From contig OX246743.1 of NCBI GenBank assembly GCA_945910005.1, forward strand, positions 1,500,122 through 1,564,121: a stretch of DNA of 64,000 bases, given 5' to 3'. The translations under genes and the position numbers were made by a program. Position 1 is the first letter of the stretch, and each line of letters starts with the position of its first letter. The notes beneath the pieces were generated by a model, which was not told the origin of the DNA, did not search any database, and saw only the letters and a list, made by a program, of their open reading frames with translations. This DNA is from Isoperla grammatica (lineage: Eukaryota > Arthropoda > Insecta > Plecoptera > Perlodidae). Shown here in pieces: positions 22,595 to 35,468 of this stretch.

Positions 22595-24702
22595 CTGAAA
22601 CATAATTACAATAGGGCTAAACTAAAGTTGAATGTAATAAAAATTCAGTACGATACGATTTGGTTAATAAGCAACCAACAAACCATTACAGAGCTACCCC
22701 AACCACTACATAAAAGTAGCACATAATACCGCATGAACAAGAAACATACAAGCATTAATTGTCAACAAAGATACTAATAATGGAAAGCATTGAGAAACCG
22801 ACATATTATTATTTCTTATAAAATACAATAACAAACAAGAATGAAAGCATTTATTCGTCAAGCGTTTAGAGCTGCTCAGTTGACGAAGACGAGCGTGAGT
22901 GACGTCACAGTTAACTTGACGAGGAGTCTAGAAGCTCATCTCTCCGCCAGTGCTAACACAACCGTCTTTTGTGCAATCAGGATCATCTTGAACTCATCCA
23001 TTACGGTGCAGTGCGGACATAACACAGGTGTTCTGGAAACTCCGACCAAAAGATATTATGAAATAAGGTGATGTGAGCTTATCTGAAACAAACAAATTAT
23101 TCAAGTTTAATAAATTGAAAGATTATCAGATAATCAGTATATTATTATTGTTCTTGTTGATTTATACTTAGATGTATTCTCGACAATAAACAATCAAGAC
23201 TCCAGCGATGCATGCATAAATTACTATTACACACATCACACATCGCCTGGTGGCGAGGGGAGCGAAAGAAAGCCAACAGGAAGAAACTTGTACACATTAT
23301 AAAGGGTGAATTTTACCCAGTGTTAAAAACGTGCATAATGGTCGTTCACTAGTCACACTATGAATATATAGTATTTAGTTACACAATATGAAAAACATGT
23401 CACATAACCATCTGGCTACGTAAAGTCTATAGATACTATATGATAAATATTTTAATCCGTAGGTGTATTTTTTTCCACTAGATCAATAATTAGTAAACAA
23501 CGGCAATGATACTAGTATGGACATTATAAGTGGATAGCACATCGTATGTAGTGCATACTGAGTGCTGGGGCCGTGTTCTGACTTTTCGAACTGGTGAAAG
23601 ATTGTCGAGACAGGACTTACAAAGGTTATTCTTATTATTTATTCATGGACACATCACTAGGATTATACCTCAGCCTTAATACGAGGCCAGTCAAGAGGTC
23701 AATGCTGTAAGCTTACATCATGATTCTTGAGATGTAAACAGATGCTGTGAGTCAGCCTTGTGAACAGTGTCTGGAACAAATACACAGAGTTAGAATGTGG
23801 GACAAGTTACATGAGAAGGAATAACAGCCAGCTGACATCCAAGGATTAGGAAGTAAATAATCATCATGTTCAAGAACATCAGTTTGAGTAATTAGATGTT
23901 GGCCTACGTTTTAAACTTACCAAAACGATGAATTCTTGTAATTTTTGTTAAAATTATTTTTTTATGTACACGGTAAGCACGAAAGGGACAATAAAAAACA
24001 GTGTCCCGTTATTCCCAAAACAAAACCAAAGACAATAACAGAGATGTCCAAGTCTTCAAGGGAAGTAGATGCCCTTCCATCTGGCATGAGCTATGAGGAA
24101 AAGGAAGCCTGTCTCTACCGGACAACCAGAAAATGCATGATGGCCCAGTAAGCCAAAAATGCGGGCATAGGAAAAGAGGGAGAAGGGCAGATAACAGAAC
24201 AGAAGATATCAACAAGCCTGTTTGCTTTTAAATTTCTTCCCACATGCTTCACAAGAGAGCGGTGGTCTGTCTATGCACTGTCTTTAGCTCATCGCAGAAG
24301 ATTCATGTTACAAACAAACTAAGCACATGATAGCTTCTTGACAATCACAGTCACGCAAGTGGAATGTCAATCCCTAGAGAGGTGGCCTTGATGGGATGGT
24401 ACTATCATGCAGTTCGTAGTCCACCATCTTGGGGAACAGAAGGTCAGACTTGATCGCAACAACTGAAAAAAGAATACATTCCGCACAATAAAAAAACTTG
24501 CATCTTTCAATAATTATAATATTGCCAATTATTCATTCCTAAAAAATTACCAAATTTTGTACACAAACGGTATAAGGGGATAATACTGAGATGTATGTTC
24601 CACCAATTTTAATAAATGATCAGCAGAACAGTTATATAGATAGTTATTAACTTTACATTGGTAAGATTTCGGTCCTGTTGCAGATAAAGACAAACTAATA
24701 TA

Positions 24703-24755
<53 letters not shown>

Positions 24756-24835
24756 TAATAACAGTAGCAATAAAAATATGTTAATAATTATAATAATAAC
24801 AATAATAATAATAATAAATTAATAATAATAATAGA

Positions 24836-24899
<64 letters not shown>

Positions 24900-24941
24900 G
24901 GCCTAATAATAATAATAAAAATAGTAATAATAATAATAATG
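24703..24941. repeat. (AAT)n microsatellite, unit 3
   Basis: Interrupted AAT trinucleotide in the standard unit position. Confidence 0.95.
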
Positions 24942-25268
24942 ATAAGGTTCACCAGTGAAAAGCATGACATATACGTACAAAGTTATAATTATTATATTTG
25001 TATTCAATTTTCCATTGATACACCCATTGTTTTTTGTGTTTATAACATCGGATTGCCAGTAGGGGCTCAGCTGCTTATTAAAGTTCACGTGTGTAACATG
25101 GTGAGTGATAAACCCAAGCACGGATAAAATTATAAGGTCAAGGGTAGGCATACGCATCACAGTGCAACCCGGTATACAAGTACCAATATGAAAAATGCTA
25201 GTGATACAACGACTTAATTTCACAAGAAAATAAGATTTCATAAGGAAAGACAACTTTGACACAAGTCT

Positions 25269-25851
25269 AAGTGTGCACCACATCTAGTGTTATGGAATAG
25301 GGTGCTCAAGATAACAATGAGGGTAAGCATGGGAAGATGATGAATGATATCAAAGTGTGCACCACATCTAGTGTTATGGAATAGGGTGCTCAAGATAACA
25401 ATGAGGGTAAGCATGGGATGATGATGAATGATATCAAAGTGTGCACCACATCTAGTGTTATGGAATAGGGTGCTCAAGATAACAATGAGGGTAAGCATGG
25501 GATGATGATAAATGATATCAAAGTGTGCACCACATCTAGTGTTATAGAATAGGGTGCTTAAGATAACAATAAGGGTAAGCATGGGATGATGATGAATGAT
25601 ATCAAAATGTGCACCACATCTAGTGTTATGGAATAGGGTGCTCAAGATGACAATGAGGGTAAGCATGGGATGATGATGAATGATATCAAAGTGTGCACAA
25701 CATCTAGTGTTATAGAATAGGGTGCTCAAGATAACAATAAGGGTAAGCATGGGATGATGATGAATGATATCAAAGTGTGCACAACATCTAGTGTTATAGA
25801 ATAGGGTGCTCAAGATGACAATGAGGGTAAGCATGGGATGATGATAAATGA
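25269..25851. repeat. 84-bp minisatellite, unit 3 (about 7 copies)
   Basis: Shortest of the four arrays. It starts in mid-monomer (GTGTGCACCACATCTAGTG) after a rearranged left border, and ends at the conserved ATGATATCATCATGAATG border. Confidence 0.97.
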
Positions 25852-28299
25852 TATCATCATGAATGACACACAAAGAAGGCATAGCTTTGTGTGGTTCTAA
25901 TTGTTAAATTGCCGAATGGGATTAAGGGATACAGCAAGACACAGATCAATACAACTTAACAAATTTGAATTTATGTTATTTTGCAAAGAATACCCTTAAA
26001 TGGACAGAAAAAGATACAAAACTAAGGTCTGATCATTGTTGTGGATATATAACTATTCTAATGCTACCATTTTAATTCACCATAAAGCGAACACATGATT
26101 TGTTGGCGTGTTGGGCATAAAGCCGGTATACAAGTACCGGTACCAATATGAAATATGCTAGTGATACAACGACTAAATTTCACAAGAAAATAAGATTTCA
26201 TAAGGAAAGACAATTCAAACATCACCTGCAGACGACAGGGAAAATTAGTTTCCATTTTATCCCGATTGTTTTCATTTTACTGAAGTTTGATAATACCCAT
26301 AGGTATAGACACAAGTCCAATTCTGGGTCTAGAGTACACCCACTTCCTCTTAAGTACTTAGAATTGTGGCTTAATAAATACATAAATGCGTTGCTGCTAC
26401 AGAAATATAGATGTGAACCAGACTACATTGTTATTAATTATTATGGTAGAATGAATGTGCGGGACTATCTCCCAATTTCATCCTTGGTTGATACAGCAAT
26501 GCACCTTTTCCAAACACCTCAATACAAAAGTTTCTTTGTTTAGAAGTTAGTAAATAGCTACTCATCATCAGACAATTAAACCTAGGGTTCTTCATAACAA
26601 TGTGTTTAATATGTAATGTAATATGCTATGTGTCTGGAAATAAAACTAATTAATAATTATGCAATATAGAGGAAGTTTGCTTATAAGTCGCATGATGATT
26701 TAGCAATTGTTTATACATATTTAGCACACATTCCAGAAAGTAGGATTAATTACTTGCAGCTTACTATGCAATAGTATGGAATTTTTCTTATAAACCACAT
26801 GATGATTTAGCAATTGTTTTTACATATTTAGCACACATTCCAGAAAGTAGGATTAAAGGTGGGTCCGAGAACTCACGTGGTTGTCCTACTTACCCTATTG
26901 TGAAATATCTATAACCATTGTATTGTTATTATGTCTTAATAAAAATTGAATAGAAAACATTTGGTAGATAACAAAATAAACCTATCTATATTATTTTACT
27001 ACGGTTGCTAGCCAGAAAGATGATTTACACGTATAGGCCTAGTATTTAAGATGGACACTGATCTTAACTTCTCCCCACAGGTTCCATATGAGAATCATTT
27101 GTCAGCTCCACTGATACCTAATGTGTGTTGTCAGACAAAACCTAACCTTAAACGTTGTGGCAATGTTAGCCATGTATTGTACTTAATAGTAAATAATAAA
27201 AACTAGTAGGGACAATTTTGTATAAATCTGACAATTTATTATATTGCATGCTTTATGACATAGATAGGGGAAACCCAGGCAAAGTGGATACCCCGGAAAA
27301 TGACAAGTCAATAATTCTTATTTTTCCTAGGCACCATTAGATACCAGCACGCCACTTTTTCCGTTATGGCCGCTACCTACACAGCTACGTAAGAAACATT
27401 AGTTAACGCAGTTCTGATGCCTAGTTTGGATGTCATGCTAAGATATGTGGGTGTTTACTATTTTCCTTACGATTTTTGCAATGCATCTAATTGTATAAAT
27501 AAGGTTATAAGTTATTATTATTATTATTATTAATAGGTAACCTGCAGCCATACATTATAAACCCACAGCATATGTAATTGCTATGCCATTAGCTGAAGGC
27601 CAAAACTAATGTACAGCCTTACTGGCTGCTCAATGTGTTCTTGGGAAATGTGGATAGGGCAAAGCGGGTAAGTTATCCACTTATGCTTTATTGGTAGAAG
27701 ATCATATTTTGTTATGAATGTGATGATTAATCACAAACACATAAATATCTAGGTCAGTGTCAAGTACCAGTATGTACCGGTACCAGTACCAGTGTGTTTA
27801 AGTAAAATTATATTAGTATAACACCATATAGGTTATATCTTACTATTAATGTAAAAGAAGAGTCAAGTTCCATCTATATTTTTGTTATAATAAGAATAAT
27901 TTGATTTATGTGTGAATCAATTTAGGTTGCTAAGAACTAATATACTTTTAATGTACGTATTAATATGTGTAAGCAGTGTGAGGATTTTTTGTATTTTTCA
28001 CTTTACGCTTACGTGGTGTTGACTTGACCTGTACTTTCGGGCAAAGTGGATAATTTTAAATTTTTTTGTTAAAAACAAAACAAAGAAAAAAATACAAACA
28101 TCCATTGCACTGATCTGTATTTTTAATGTTGTTAACAGTGAGTTACTGTGTATTTATAGTTAAACTGTTTGTTTTACTTTCAAAACATAAGCATATAAAT
28201 ATGTTATTCTAAACCTTAACATAACCACTTTGCATGGATCTCCCATATCGGTGTAAAAAATTAAACTAAATAAACAATTTAATGAAATGAAATGGAACA

Positions 28300-28796
28300 T
28301 TACTTCGGTCCTTGGTGCCCACACATGAGCTTTATATGCCGTACAAGGCTCGACCTCATTGTAAATGTTTTTGCACAAGTAGGACACTTGTGGGGTTGTT
28401 CGCGACCACATTCATTCTTCATATGCGAATACAAACTATGTTTAAGTACAAAGATTCTAGCACACTTGGGACATTTGTGAGGTTCTTTACGGCCACAGTC
28501 GTGCTTCTTATGCACACTTAGATTTTGTATCAATGAAAACGTTTTGTTACATGAATGACATTTGTGAGGTTCTTTGCGGCCACAGTCGTGCTTCTTATGC
28601 GCAAGAAGACTTTGTTTGAATGCAAACGTTTTGTTACATGTAGAACATTTGTGACGTTCTTTGTGACCACAGTCATGTTTAATGTGGAATGTTAATAGGT
28701 GTTGTGTCTTGTAGCTCGAGGAGCAGCCAGGACACTGAAACCTCCTCCCACTCTGCACGCCACTATCAGGTACAGGACGCCACACGTCACCGGCAA
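28300..28796 (-). CDS. Terminal C2HC zinc-finger exon C, unit 3 (five fingers, intact)
   Basis: Acceptor TGTGTTGCAG precedes 28796. The frame reads VAGDVWRPVPDSG and then five fingers C-x2-C-x12-H-x4-C: CPGC (YKTQHLLTFH), CSTC (FAFKQSLLAH), CHSC (FSLIQNLSVH), CPKC (FVLKHSLYSH) and CPTC (FTMRSSLVRH), ending CGHQGPK and a TAA at 28300. Every zinc ligand is intact. Compared with units 1 and 2, most differences fall in the 6-7 residues before the histidine, the DNA-reading face of a finger helix, so target preference may differ between units. The AATAAA present downstream of the exon in units 1 and 2 is lost here. The likely role is the alternative DNA-binding C-terminus of a transcription factor. 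Confidence 0.82.
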
Positions 28797-28984
28797 CTGC
28801 AACACATTAAATATAAGAACGTAGATTCAAAATGTAGCACAGCATATCTCCCTATTTATGTTTAGATAGTGTTTTGATTAAAGTGTCCCTATATTGTAGG
28901 ATATAAATAAATCATCCATAGAAAGTTTATCTACAAAAGAACCTGAGCAAAGAATATAGAAGATGTATTCCCAGCAACTCATAC

Positions 28985-29080
28985 CAGGTGCAGCGTGCTC
29001 CCCAGCACCTCCTAGCGGCGAGCTGTCGCATCTCACCAGCCTGACTGTGGCGACTGGAAGAGTTGGTGTGGGCGGGGGAC
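28985..29080 (-). CDS. Exon B, unit 3 (96 bp, phase 1-1)
   Basis: Same acceptor (CTTTCTTCCACAG) and donor (GTATGAGT) as the other units. Open in phase with PPPTPTLPVATVRLVRCDSS and then PLGGAGEHAAP. It lies 188 bp upstream of exon C, the compact arrangement also seen in unit 1. Confidence 0.6.
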
Positions 29081-29541
29081 CTGTGGAAGAAAGAATACGT
29101 GTGACGATACGATTACGATAATACTAGACAACACAGAAACCCATTATTGTTGTTAGTTGACAACATTAGTTATGACAATCTATGTCATGTAACACGTGGC
29201 AGTTTCAATTCATACTACACTGGAACTTCTTGTTCCTTCCTCAGCATGGAGGACACTACCCGTGTTTGCTATGCACCTTGACAACGCCTGCCAACATACG
29301 AGCTGATAGTACCACTACAATACAGGAAGCAGAGAACTCATATATGTCACTTCAGCATTACATCTATGACGACAATACCTTCCAAAATAAGGCGTAGCCA
29401 GTATCGAAAAAAGGCACGAGTAATATTTAATACTCCCCATATCATTAGAAACATCAACTAAATCCTTCAGCATTGTAATGCTGTTTTAACATCATGCCAA
29501 ACATTTTTAAACAATTTATATTGTAAAGAACTAGTCTTTTG

Positions 29542-29989
29542 CTTAGACCAGTAATATAGGTAGACGGAGCAAGCAGATGCTAGCGACCGGCCGCGAGTGA
29601 AACCAACATTCAGACCACGTGATGTGGGGACAAGATGCGCGGCAATTTAAAGCGTCTGCGTATGAACAGTACAAACAGTACATCGTCGTGTAAAGAAAAA
29701 TGATCATTTTCAATTAGTGCAAATTAAAAATATGTTAACTAAGATTAACAGTACCTTCACTTATCATTTCTGAGGAAATACAAATAATAATACATCTTTT
29801 GTCAAATGTCAAACGTATTTGCCGCGCACTTAAACACCATCTAGCGGCAAACCTGCGAACTTCTCGCTAACAATGCAGTTTATCGCGGATTGACCCGTCG
29901 AGAAGGCTTTGTAACCACATCACGTGGTTTCAATGATGGTCTCACTCGCGATGACGTCATACTCCGTCTACCTATATTACTGGTCTAAG
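29542..29989. mobile_element. 448-bp hAT MITE, unit 3 copy
   Basis: Same ends and the same 8-bp duplication (GTCTTTTG at 29534-29541 and 29990-29997) as in unit 2. The insertion therefore predates duplication of this segment. This copy keeps a 30-bp stretch lost from unit 2. Confidence 0.92.
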
Positions 29990-30309
29990 GTCTTTTGTAG
30001 CAATTAAACAAGTGCATATCAAATGTTCATTCCTATACATAGTTGCCAAGTGAAATCATAAAAATATCTTATTTAAGAAAAAATTAGTACCAATCCAAAA
30101 GGTGGATATCAGAGTGCATGTGTACGTTATGTTTCAATAAATATATACATTATAATATGACAGTCCAAGGATAAAACAATATTAATTGTTTACAAAAAGT
30201 CAATTGACTCACTCCACCATAAGAACTTGTATCATCTTAGTGTGGGGGTTGCAATCAAGAGAGGCATAAATGCAACAACTACAGTGTTGCCAATACTTGC
30301 ATCACTCAC

Positions 30310-30384
30310 CATCAAGGCCAACATGTCCGTCAGTTTGTGTCTGAGTCACGCGAGTAACAGGTTCTATCCCGGGTTGGACACATT
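30310..30384 (-). CDS. Exon A, unit 3 (75 bp, phase 1-1)
   Basis: The acceptor (ATTATGTTTCAG region), donor GTGAGTG, length and open phase are conserved. The coding text matches unit 2 (CVQPGIEPVT, with an R for S change, and then VTQTQTDGHVGLD). Confidence 0.6.
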
Positions 30385-31190
30385 CTGAAACATAATAACA
30401 ATAGGGCTAAACTAAAAGTGAATGTAATAAAAATTCAGTACGATACGATTTGGTAAATAAGCAACCAACAAACCATTACAGAGCTACCCCAACCACTACA
30501 TAAAAGTAGCACATAATACCGCATGAACAAGAAACATACAAGCATTCATTGTCATCAAGGATACTAATAATGGAAAGCATGGAGAAACCGACATATTATT
30601 ATTTCTTATAGAATACAATAACAAACAAAGAATGAAAGCATTTATTCGTCAAGCGTTTAGAGCTGCTCAGTTGACGAAGACGAGCGTGAGTGACGTCAAG
30701 AGTTCCATGACCTCACAGTTAACTTGACGAGGAGTCTAGAAGCTTATGTCTCCGCCAGTGCTAACACAACCGTCTTTTGTGCAATCAGGATCATCTTGAC
30801 ATAATCCATTATGTTATGGTGCAGTGCAGACATAAGACAAGTGTTGCTGGAAACTCCAGAAAAAAATATTCTGCAGTATTAGCGACTGTTAACGTATCTG
30901 AAACAAAGAAATAATTCAAGTTAAATAAGTTGGAAGATATCTAGCTATTGGTCATTGATATCGATCTTGTTGAAATACACACCCTTGATTGTATTCCCTA
31001 TAAAAACTAGTCAAGACCGTAGCGGTATGTTTTAAACACTATATACAACCAGCATTGCTTACTGTGGCAAGGAGAGCGATAGAAAGCCAACAGAAAGAAA
31101 CATGTACACATAATAAAAAGTGAAATATACCTAATGTTAAAACCGTGCAAATATACCGATCTATAGTCACATTTGCAAGAGTTAAGTATA

Positions 31191-31839
31191 AAGGCCCGTC
31201 TACATCCACTTAGCGTACGTAACTTCCAGAAATTAGCGAGTTGGCCATATTGAATTTACATGTAACCATGCACATTGAAATTAGGAAAATTAACGTACGT
31301 TTCACGACGCGAAAAGTTGATTCAACTCCTACTTTTTCCAATTTCTAGAATTTGGTTAATTGGCGCATGCAAACAAACGAACAGCTTAAATTGTTTCTTT
31401 ATCGAAGTGTCAAACCAAACCACATCACAACATTTCTATCATAGAGAAATAAAACAGCTATGGACGACTCACTTTTAATAAGCCCATAACTAAGTTCTAC
31501 ATTGTCATCAATTATTGAATTGATTTTAATACAAATAATGGTAAAGTGCTTCAAAAAATAATAAATATAGGCTTCTTGCAAGTTTGCGTTTTCTTCATAA
31601 TGTTGCAATTTTATTATTTTGACAGCTCGTTGTTTGTCAATCAGTTCGATTCATTTGTTACATTGTTGTAGTTCGGCTGTGAAGTCAGTTGCAAGTTCCC
31701 TATTGGTGGGAAATTCGTGAGCTCTGATTGGTTTACGTTTACTTAAGAAAATTATCAACATTCGATGGGAACGGCTAACGTAATTTCTATAATTTTTTAT
31801 AATTTTCATGCGTACGCAAAGTGGATGTACACGAGCCTT
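31191..31839. mobile_element. 649-bp TIR element private to unit 3
   Basis: The inverted ends are AAGGC(C/T)CGT(C/G)TACATCC with ACTT following, about 30 bp with few mismatches. Both sides carry TA. Unit 1 (about 13245-13255) reads through without it. No transposase is seen. A piece of its interior (GTTGTAGTTCGGCTGT and surroundings) recurs near 48590-48645, so it is a repeat family. A TA duplication suits Tc1/mariner, but 3-bp alternatives cannot be excluded. Confidence 0.8.
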
Positions 31840-32982
31840 TACTATCTGGCTAGATTAACACTACACACTACATATAACTACCATATACGCTAAATTTTTC
31901 ATCCGCAAAGATGTTATTTTGTTCAGTAGACCCATAATAATTACAAAACAATGACACCCATACTAGTGTGGTGGTTACATTGGATAGCACAATGTATGAA
32001 GTGCATACAAAGTGAAAGGTGCTGTGTACTCACTATTCGAAATGGTGAACGATTCCCCACACAAGACTAACAATGGTTATTGCCATGGACACATCACTTG
32101 GATTATCCCTCAGCCTTAATACGAGGCCAGTCAAGAGACCAATTCAGTAAGTTTACATCAAGATTCTTGAGATGTAAACAGATGATGTGAGTCAGCCTTG
32201 TAACAGTGTCTGGAACAAATACACAGAGTTAGAATGTGGGACAAGTTACATGAGAATGAATAACAGCCAGCTGACATCCAAGGATTAGGAGCTAATAAGT
32301 AATCATCATGTTCAAGAACATCAGTTTACATAGATGAAGACCTAGGTGTTAAATGTACCCAAATGATTACCGTATTTCTCTTGAATTCTTTACACTTATC
32401 TTTTGTATGTATCCGGTAGGCACAAAACGGACAATGCAAAACAGTGTCTTCCCCAAAATACAACCAAAGACATCAACAGAGATAGCAACAAGCCTGTTTA
32501 GCTTTTCAATTTCTTTTCACGTGCTTTACAAGACTGTGCTTGTCCGTCTACGCAGCTTTAACTCATTGCAGAAGATTCATGTTACAAACAAACTAAGCAC
32601 ATGATAGCTTCTTGACAATCACAGTCACACTTCAAGTGGAATGTCAATCCCTAGAGAGGTGGCCTTGATGGGATGGTACTATCACGCAGTTCGTAGTCTA
32701 CCATCTTTGGGAAAAGAAGGTCAGACTTGATCGCAACAACTGAAAAAAGAATACATTTCGCACAATAAAAAAACTTGCATCTTTCAATAATTATAATATT
32801 GCCAATTATTCATTCCTAAAAATTAACCAAATTTTGTACACTAACGTTCGGTATAAGGGGTTAATACTGAGATCAATGTTCAACCAATTTTAATAAATGA
32901 TCAGCAGAACAGTTATATAGATAGTTATTAAATTTACATTAGTAAGATTTCGTTCTTGTTGCAGATATAGACAAACTAATAT

Positions 32983-32983
32983 A

Positions 32984-33027
<44 letters not shown>

Positions 33028-33108
33028 TAATAATAATAACAATAATAACAGTAGCAATAAATATAATGTTAATAATTATTATAATAATAACAATAATAAT
33101 AATAATTA

Positions 33109-33146
<38 letters not shown>

Positions 33147-33163
33147 TAGTTATAACAATAATG
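32983..33163. repeat. (AAT)n microsatellite, unit 4
   Basis: Interrupted AAT trinucleotide in the standard unit position. Confidence 0.95.
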
Positions 33164-33374
33164 GTAAGGTTCACCAGTGAAAGCATGACAAATACGTACA
33201 AAGTTATAATTATTATATTTGTATACAATTATTCATTGACAAACCTATTGTTTTTTGTGTTTGAAAAATCGGATTGCCAGTAGGGGCTCACCTGCTTATT
33301 AAAGTGTACGTGTGTAACATAGTGAGTGATAAACCCAAGCAAGGATAAAAGTATTAGGTCAAGGGTAGGCATTT

Positions 33375-35212
33375 GCATTAGTGTTATGGAATAGGGTGCT
33401 CAAGATAACAATGAGAGTAAGCATGGGGAAAATGATGAATGATATCAAAGTGTGCACCACATTTAGTGTTACCGTAAAACGAGGTGAATTGACCCGCCGA
33501 GGTGACATTGTCCTATTTTTGAACTTTGTTTATTAAATTCACAAGTAATTATTGTATGGTCGGATAATATTATTTTTTGTTTCATAAATTACTATGGATT
33601 GTAACATTATAAACAGTCTTTTGTTGTGTCCAAAAAACTTACACTGAAACTGAAAAAACAGTCACAAAAATTCCACCATTTATTATTGTTTAAATCACCC
33701 GCAAAAATGTCTAAGTTCTGATCACAAGGCGATAGTGAAAGAGCAAGGAAAGAATGGGGCAATACTGCACTGAATATAGGGTGACATTGTCCCAGTAGAG
33801 GTTTATTATAGAAACTACATAGTAAATTGACAGTGAGTTAAAGTCACCTCGAATCCAAGGTGACTTTAGCTCAATTTATTTTAATTTTTTTTAAAGCTGT
33901 TAATTATGAAATATATGTTTTGCCATAGTAATTTGTTAGAGTAAGATAAGCAAATGATATGATGAACAAATTTAAATTTTAAAATAGATTTTTAAGGACA
34001 TTTAAAATGAATTCATTAAAAAAGTGTTAAAAAGTGGGCCAAAGTCACCTCGTTTTACGGTATGGAATAGGGTGTTTAACATGAAAATGAGGGTAAGCAT
34101 GGGATGATGAGGAATTATATCAAAGTGTGCACCACATCTAGTGTTATGGAATAGGGTGCTCAAGATAACAATGAGGGTAAGCATGGGATGATGATGAATG
34201 ATATCAAAGTGTGCACCACATCTAGTGTTATGGAATAGGGTGCTCAAGATAACAATGAGGGTAAGCATGGGATGATGATGAATGATATCAAAGTGTGCAC
34301 CACATCTCGTGTTATGGAATAGGGTGCTCAAGATAACAATGAGGGTAAGCATGGGATGATGATGAATGATATAAAAGTGTGCACAACATCTAGTGTTATG
34401 GAATAGGGTGCTCAAGATAACAATGAGGGTAAGCATGGGATGATGATGAATGATATCAAAGTGTGCACAACATCTAGTGTTATGGAATAGGGTGCTCAAG
34501 ATAACAATGAGGGTAAGCATGGGATGATGATGAATGATATCAAAGTGTGCACCACATCTAGTGTTATAGAATAGGGTGCTCAAGATAACAATGAGGGTAA
34601 GCATGGGATGATGATGAATGATATCAAAGTGTGCACCACATCTAGTGTTATGGAATAGGGTGCTCAAGATAACAATGAGGGTAAGCATGGGATGATGATG
34701 AATGATATCAAAGTGTGCACCACATCTAGTGTAATGGAATAGGGTGCTCAAGATAACAATGAGGGTAAGCATGGGATGATGATGAATGATATCAAAGTGT
34801 GCACCACATCTAGTGTTATGGAATAGGGTGCTCAAGATAACAATGAGGGTAAGCATGGGATGATGATGAATGATATCAAAGTGTGCACCACATCTAGTGT
34901 TATGGAATAGGGTGCTCAAGATAACAATGAGGGTAAGCATGGGATGATGATGAATGATATCAAAGTGTGCACCGCATCTAGTGTTATGGAATAGGGTGCT
35001 CAAGATAACAATGAGGGTAAGCATGGGATGATGATGAATGATATCAAAGTGTGCACCACATCTAGTGTTATAGAATAGGGTGCTCAAGATAACAATGAGG
35101 GTAAGCATGGGATGATGATGTATGATATCAAAGTGTGCACCACAACTAGTGTTATGCCATAGGATGCTCAAGATGAAAATGAGCGTAAGTATGGGATGAT
35201 GATGAATGATAT
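33375..35212. repeat. 84-bp minisatellite, unit 4 (about 15 copies, split by a transposon)
   Basis: Roughly one copy lies left (33375-33471) and about 14 copies right (34061-35212) of a 589-bp TA-flanked insertion. Confidence 0.96.
33472..34060. mobile_element. 589-bp Tc1/mariner-type MITE inside the minisatellite
   Basis: The inverted ends are CCGTAAAACGAGGTGA / TCACCTCGTTTTACGG, with TA duplicated on both sides (33470-33471 and 34061-34062). The interrupted monomer (AGTGT TA TGGAAT) gives an exact empty site. No transposase frame is present. Confidence 0.9.
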
Positions 35213-35468
35213 CATCATAAATGATACAAAAAGAAGGCATAGCTTTGTGTAGTTCTGATTGTTAAATTGCAGAATTAATGGATACAGCAAGACATAGATC
35301 AATACAACTAAACAAATTTGAATTTATGTTATTTTGCAAAGAATACACTTAAATGGACAGAAAAACATACAAAACTAAGGTCTGCTCATTGTTGTGGATA
35401 TAACTATTCTAATGCTAACATTTTAATTCACCATAAAGCGAACACATGATTTGTTGGCGTGTTGGGCA

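Larger units (their letters stand above)
13707..23850 (-). repeat. Tandem array unit 2 (about 10.1 kb)
   Basis: Same order as unit 1: AAT tract, 84-bp minisatellite, conserved spacer (17120-19510), exon C, a private 925-bp insertion, exon B, a hAT MITE shared with unit 3, exon A, spacer. No other gene is supported in the spacers. The region right of exon A (22800-23850) is closer to unit 4 than to units 1 and 3. Confidence 0.85.
23851..32292 (-). repeat. Tandem array unit 3 (about 8.4 kb)
   Basis: Contains a private 160-bp insert (24040-24200), AAT tract, a short 84-bp array, conserved spacer (25870-28290), exons C and B, the hAT MITE shared with unit 2, exon A and a private 649-bp TIR element (31191-31839). 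About 86 bp from the spacer (26125-26212) is also present at 25167-25252, just left of the minisatellite. Its right part matches unit 1 better than units 2 or 4. Confidence 0.85.

Noticed and set aside
22841..23071. 76-residue plus frame shared by units 2 and 4 (MKAFIRQAFRAAQLTK)
   Set aside because: It is broken in units 1 and 3, runs opposite to the cassette exons and has no domain. It is a conserved stretch but not supported as coding. A minus-strand acceptor (TTTGTTTCAG) nearby gives a 48-codon open exon only in unit 1.
4111..35212. The 84-bp minisatellite might be a decayed zinc-finger repeat, because one finger plus linker is also 84 bp
   Set aside because: None of the six frames of the monomer shows C-x2-C with a matching H or C spacing, and the sequences do not resemble each other. 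Equal length looks coincidental.
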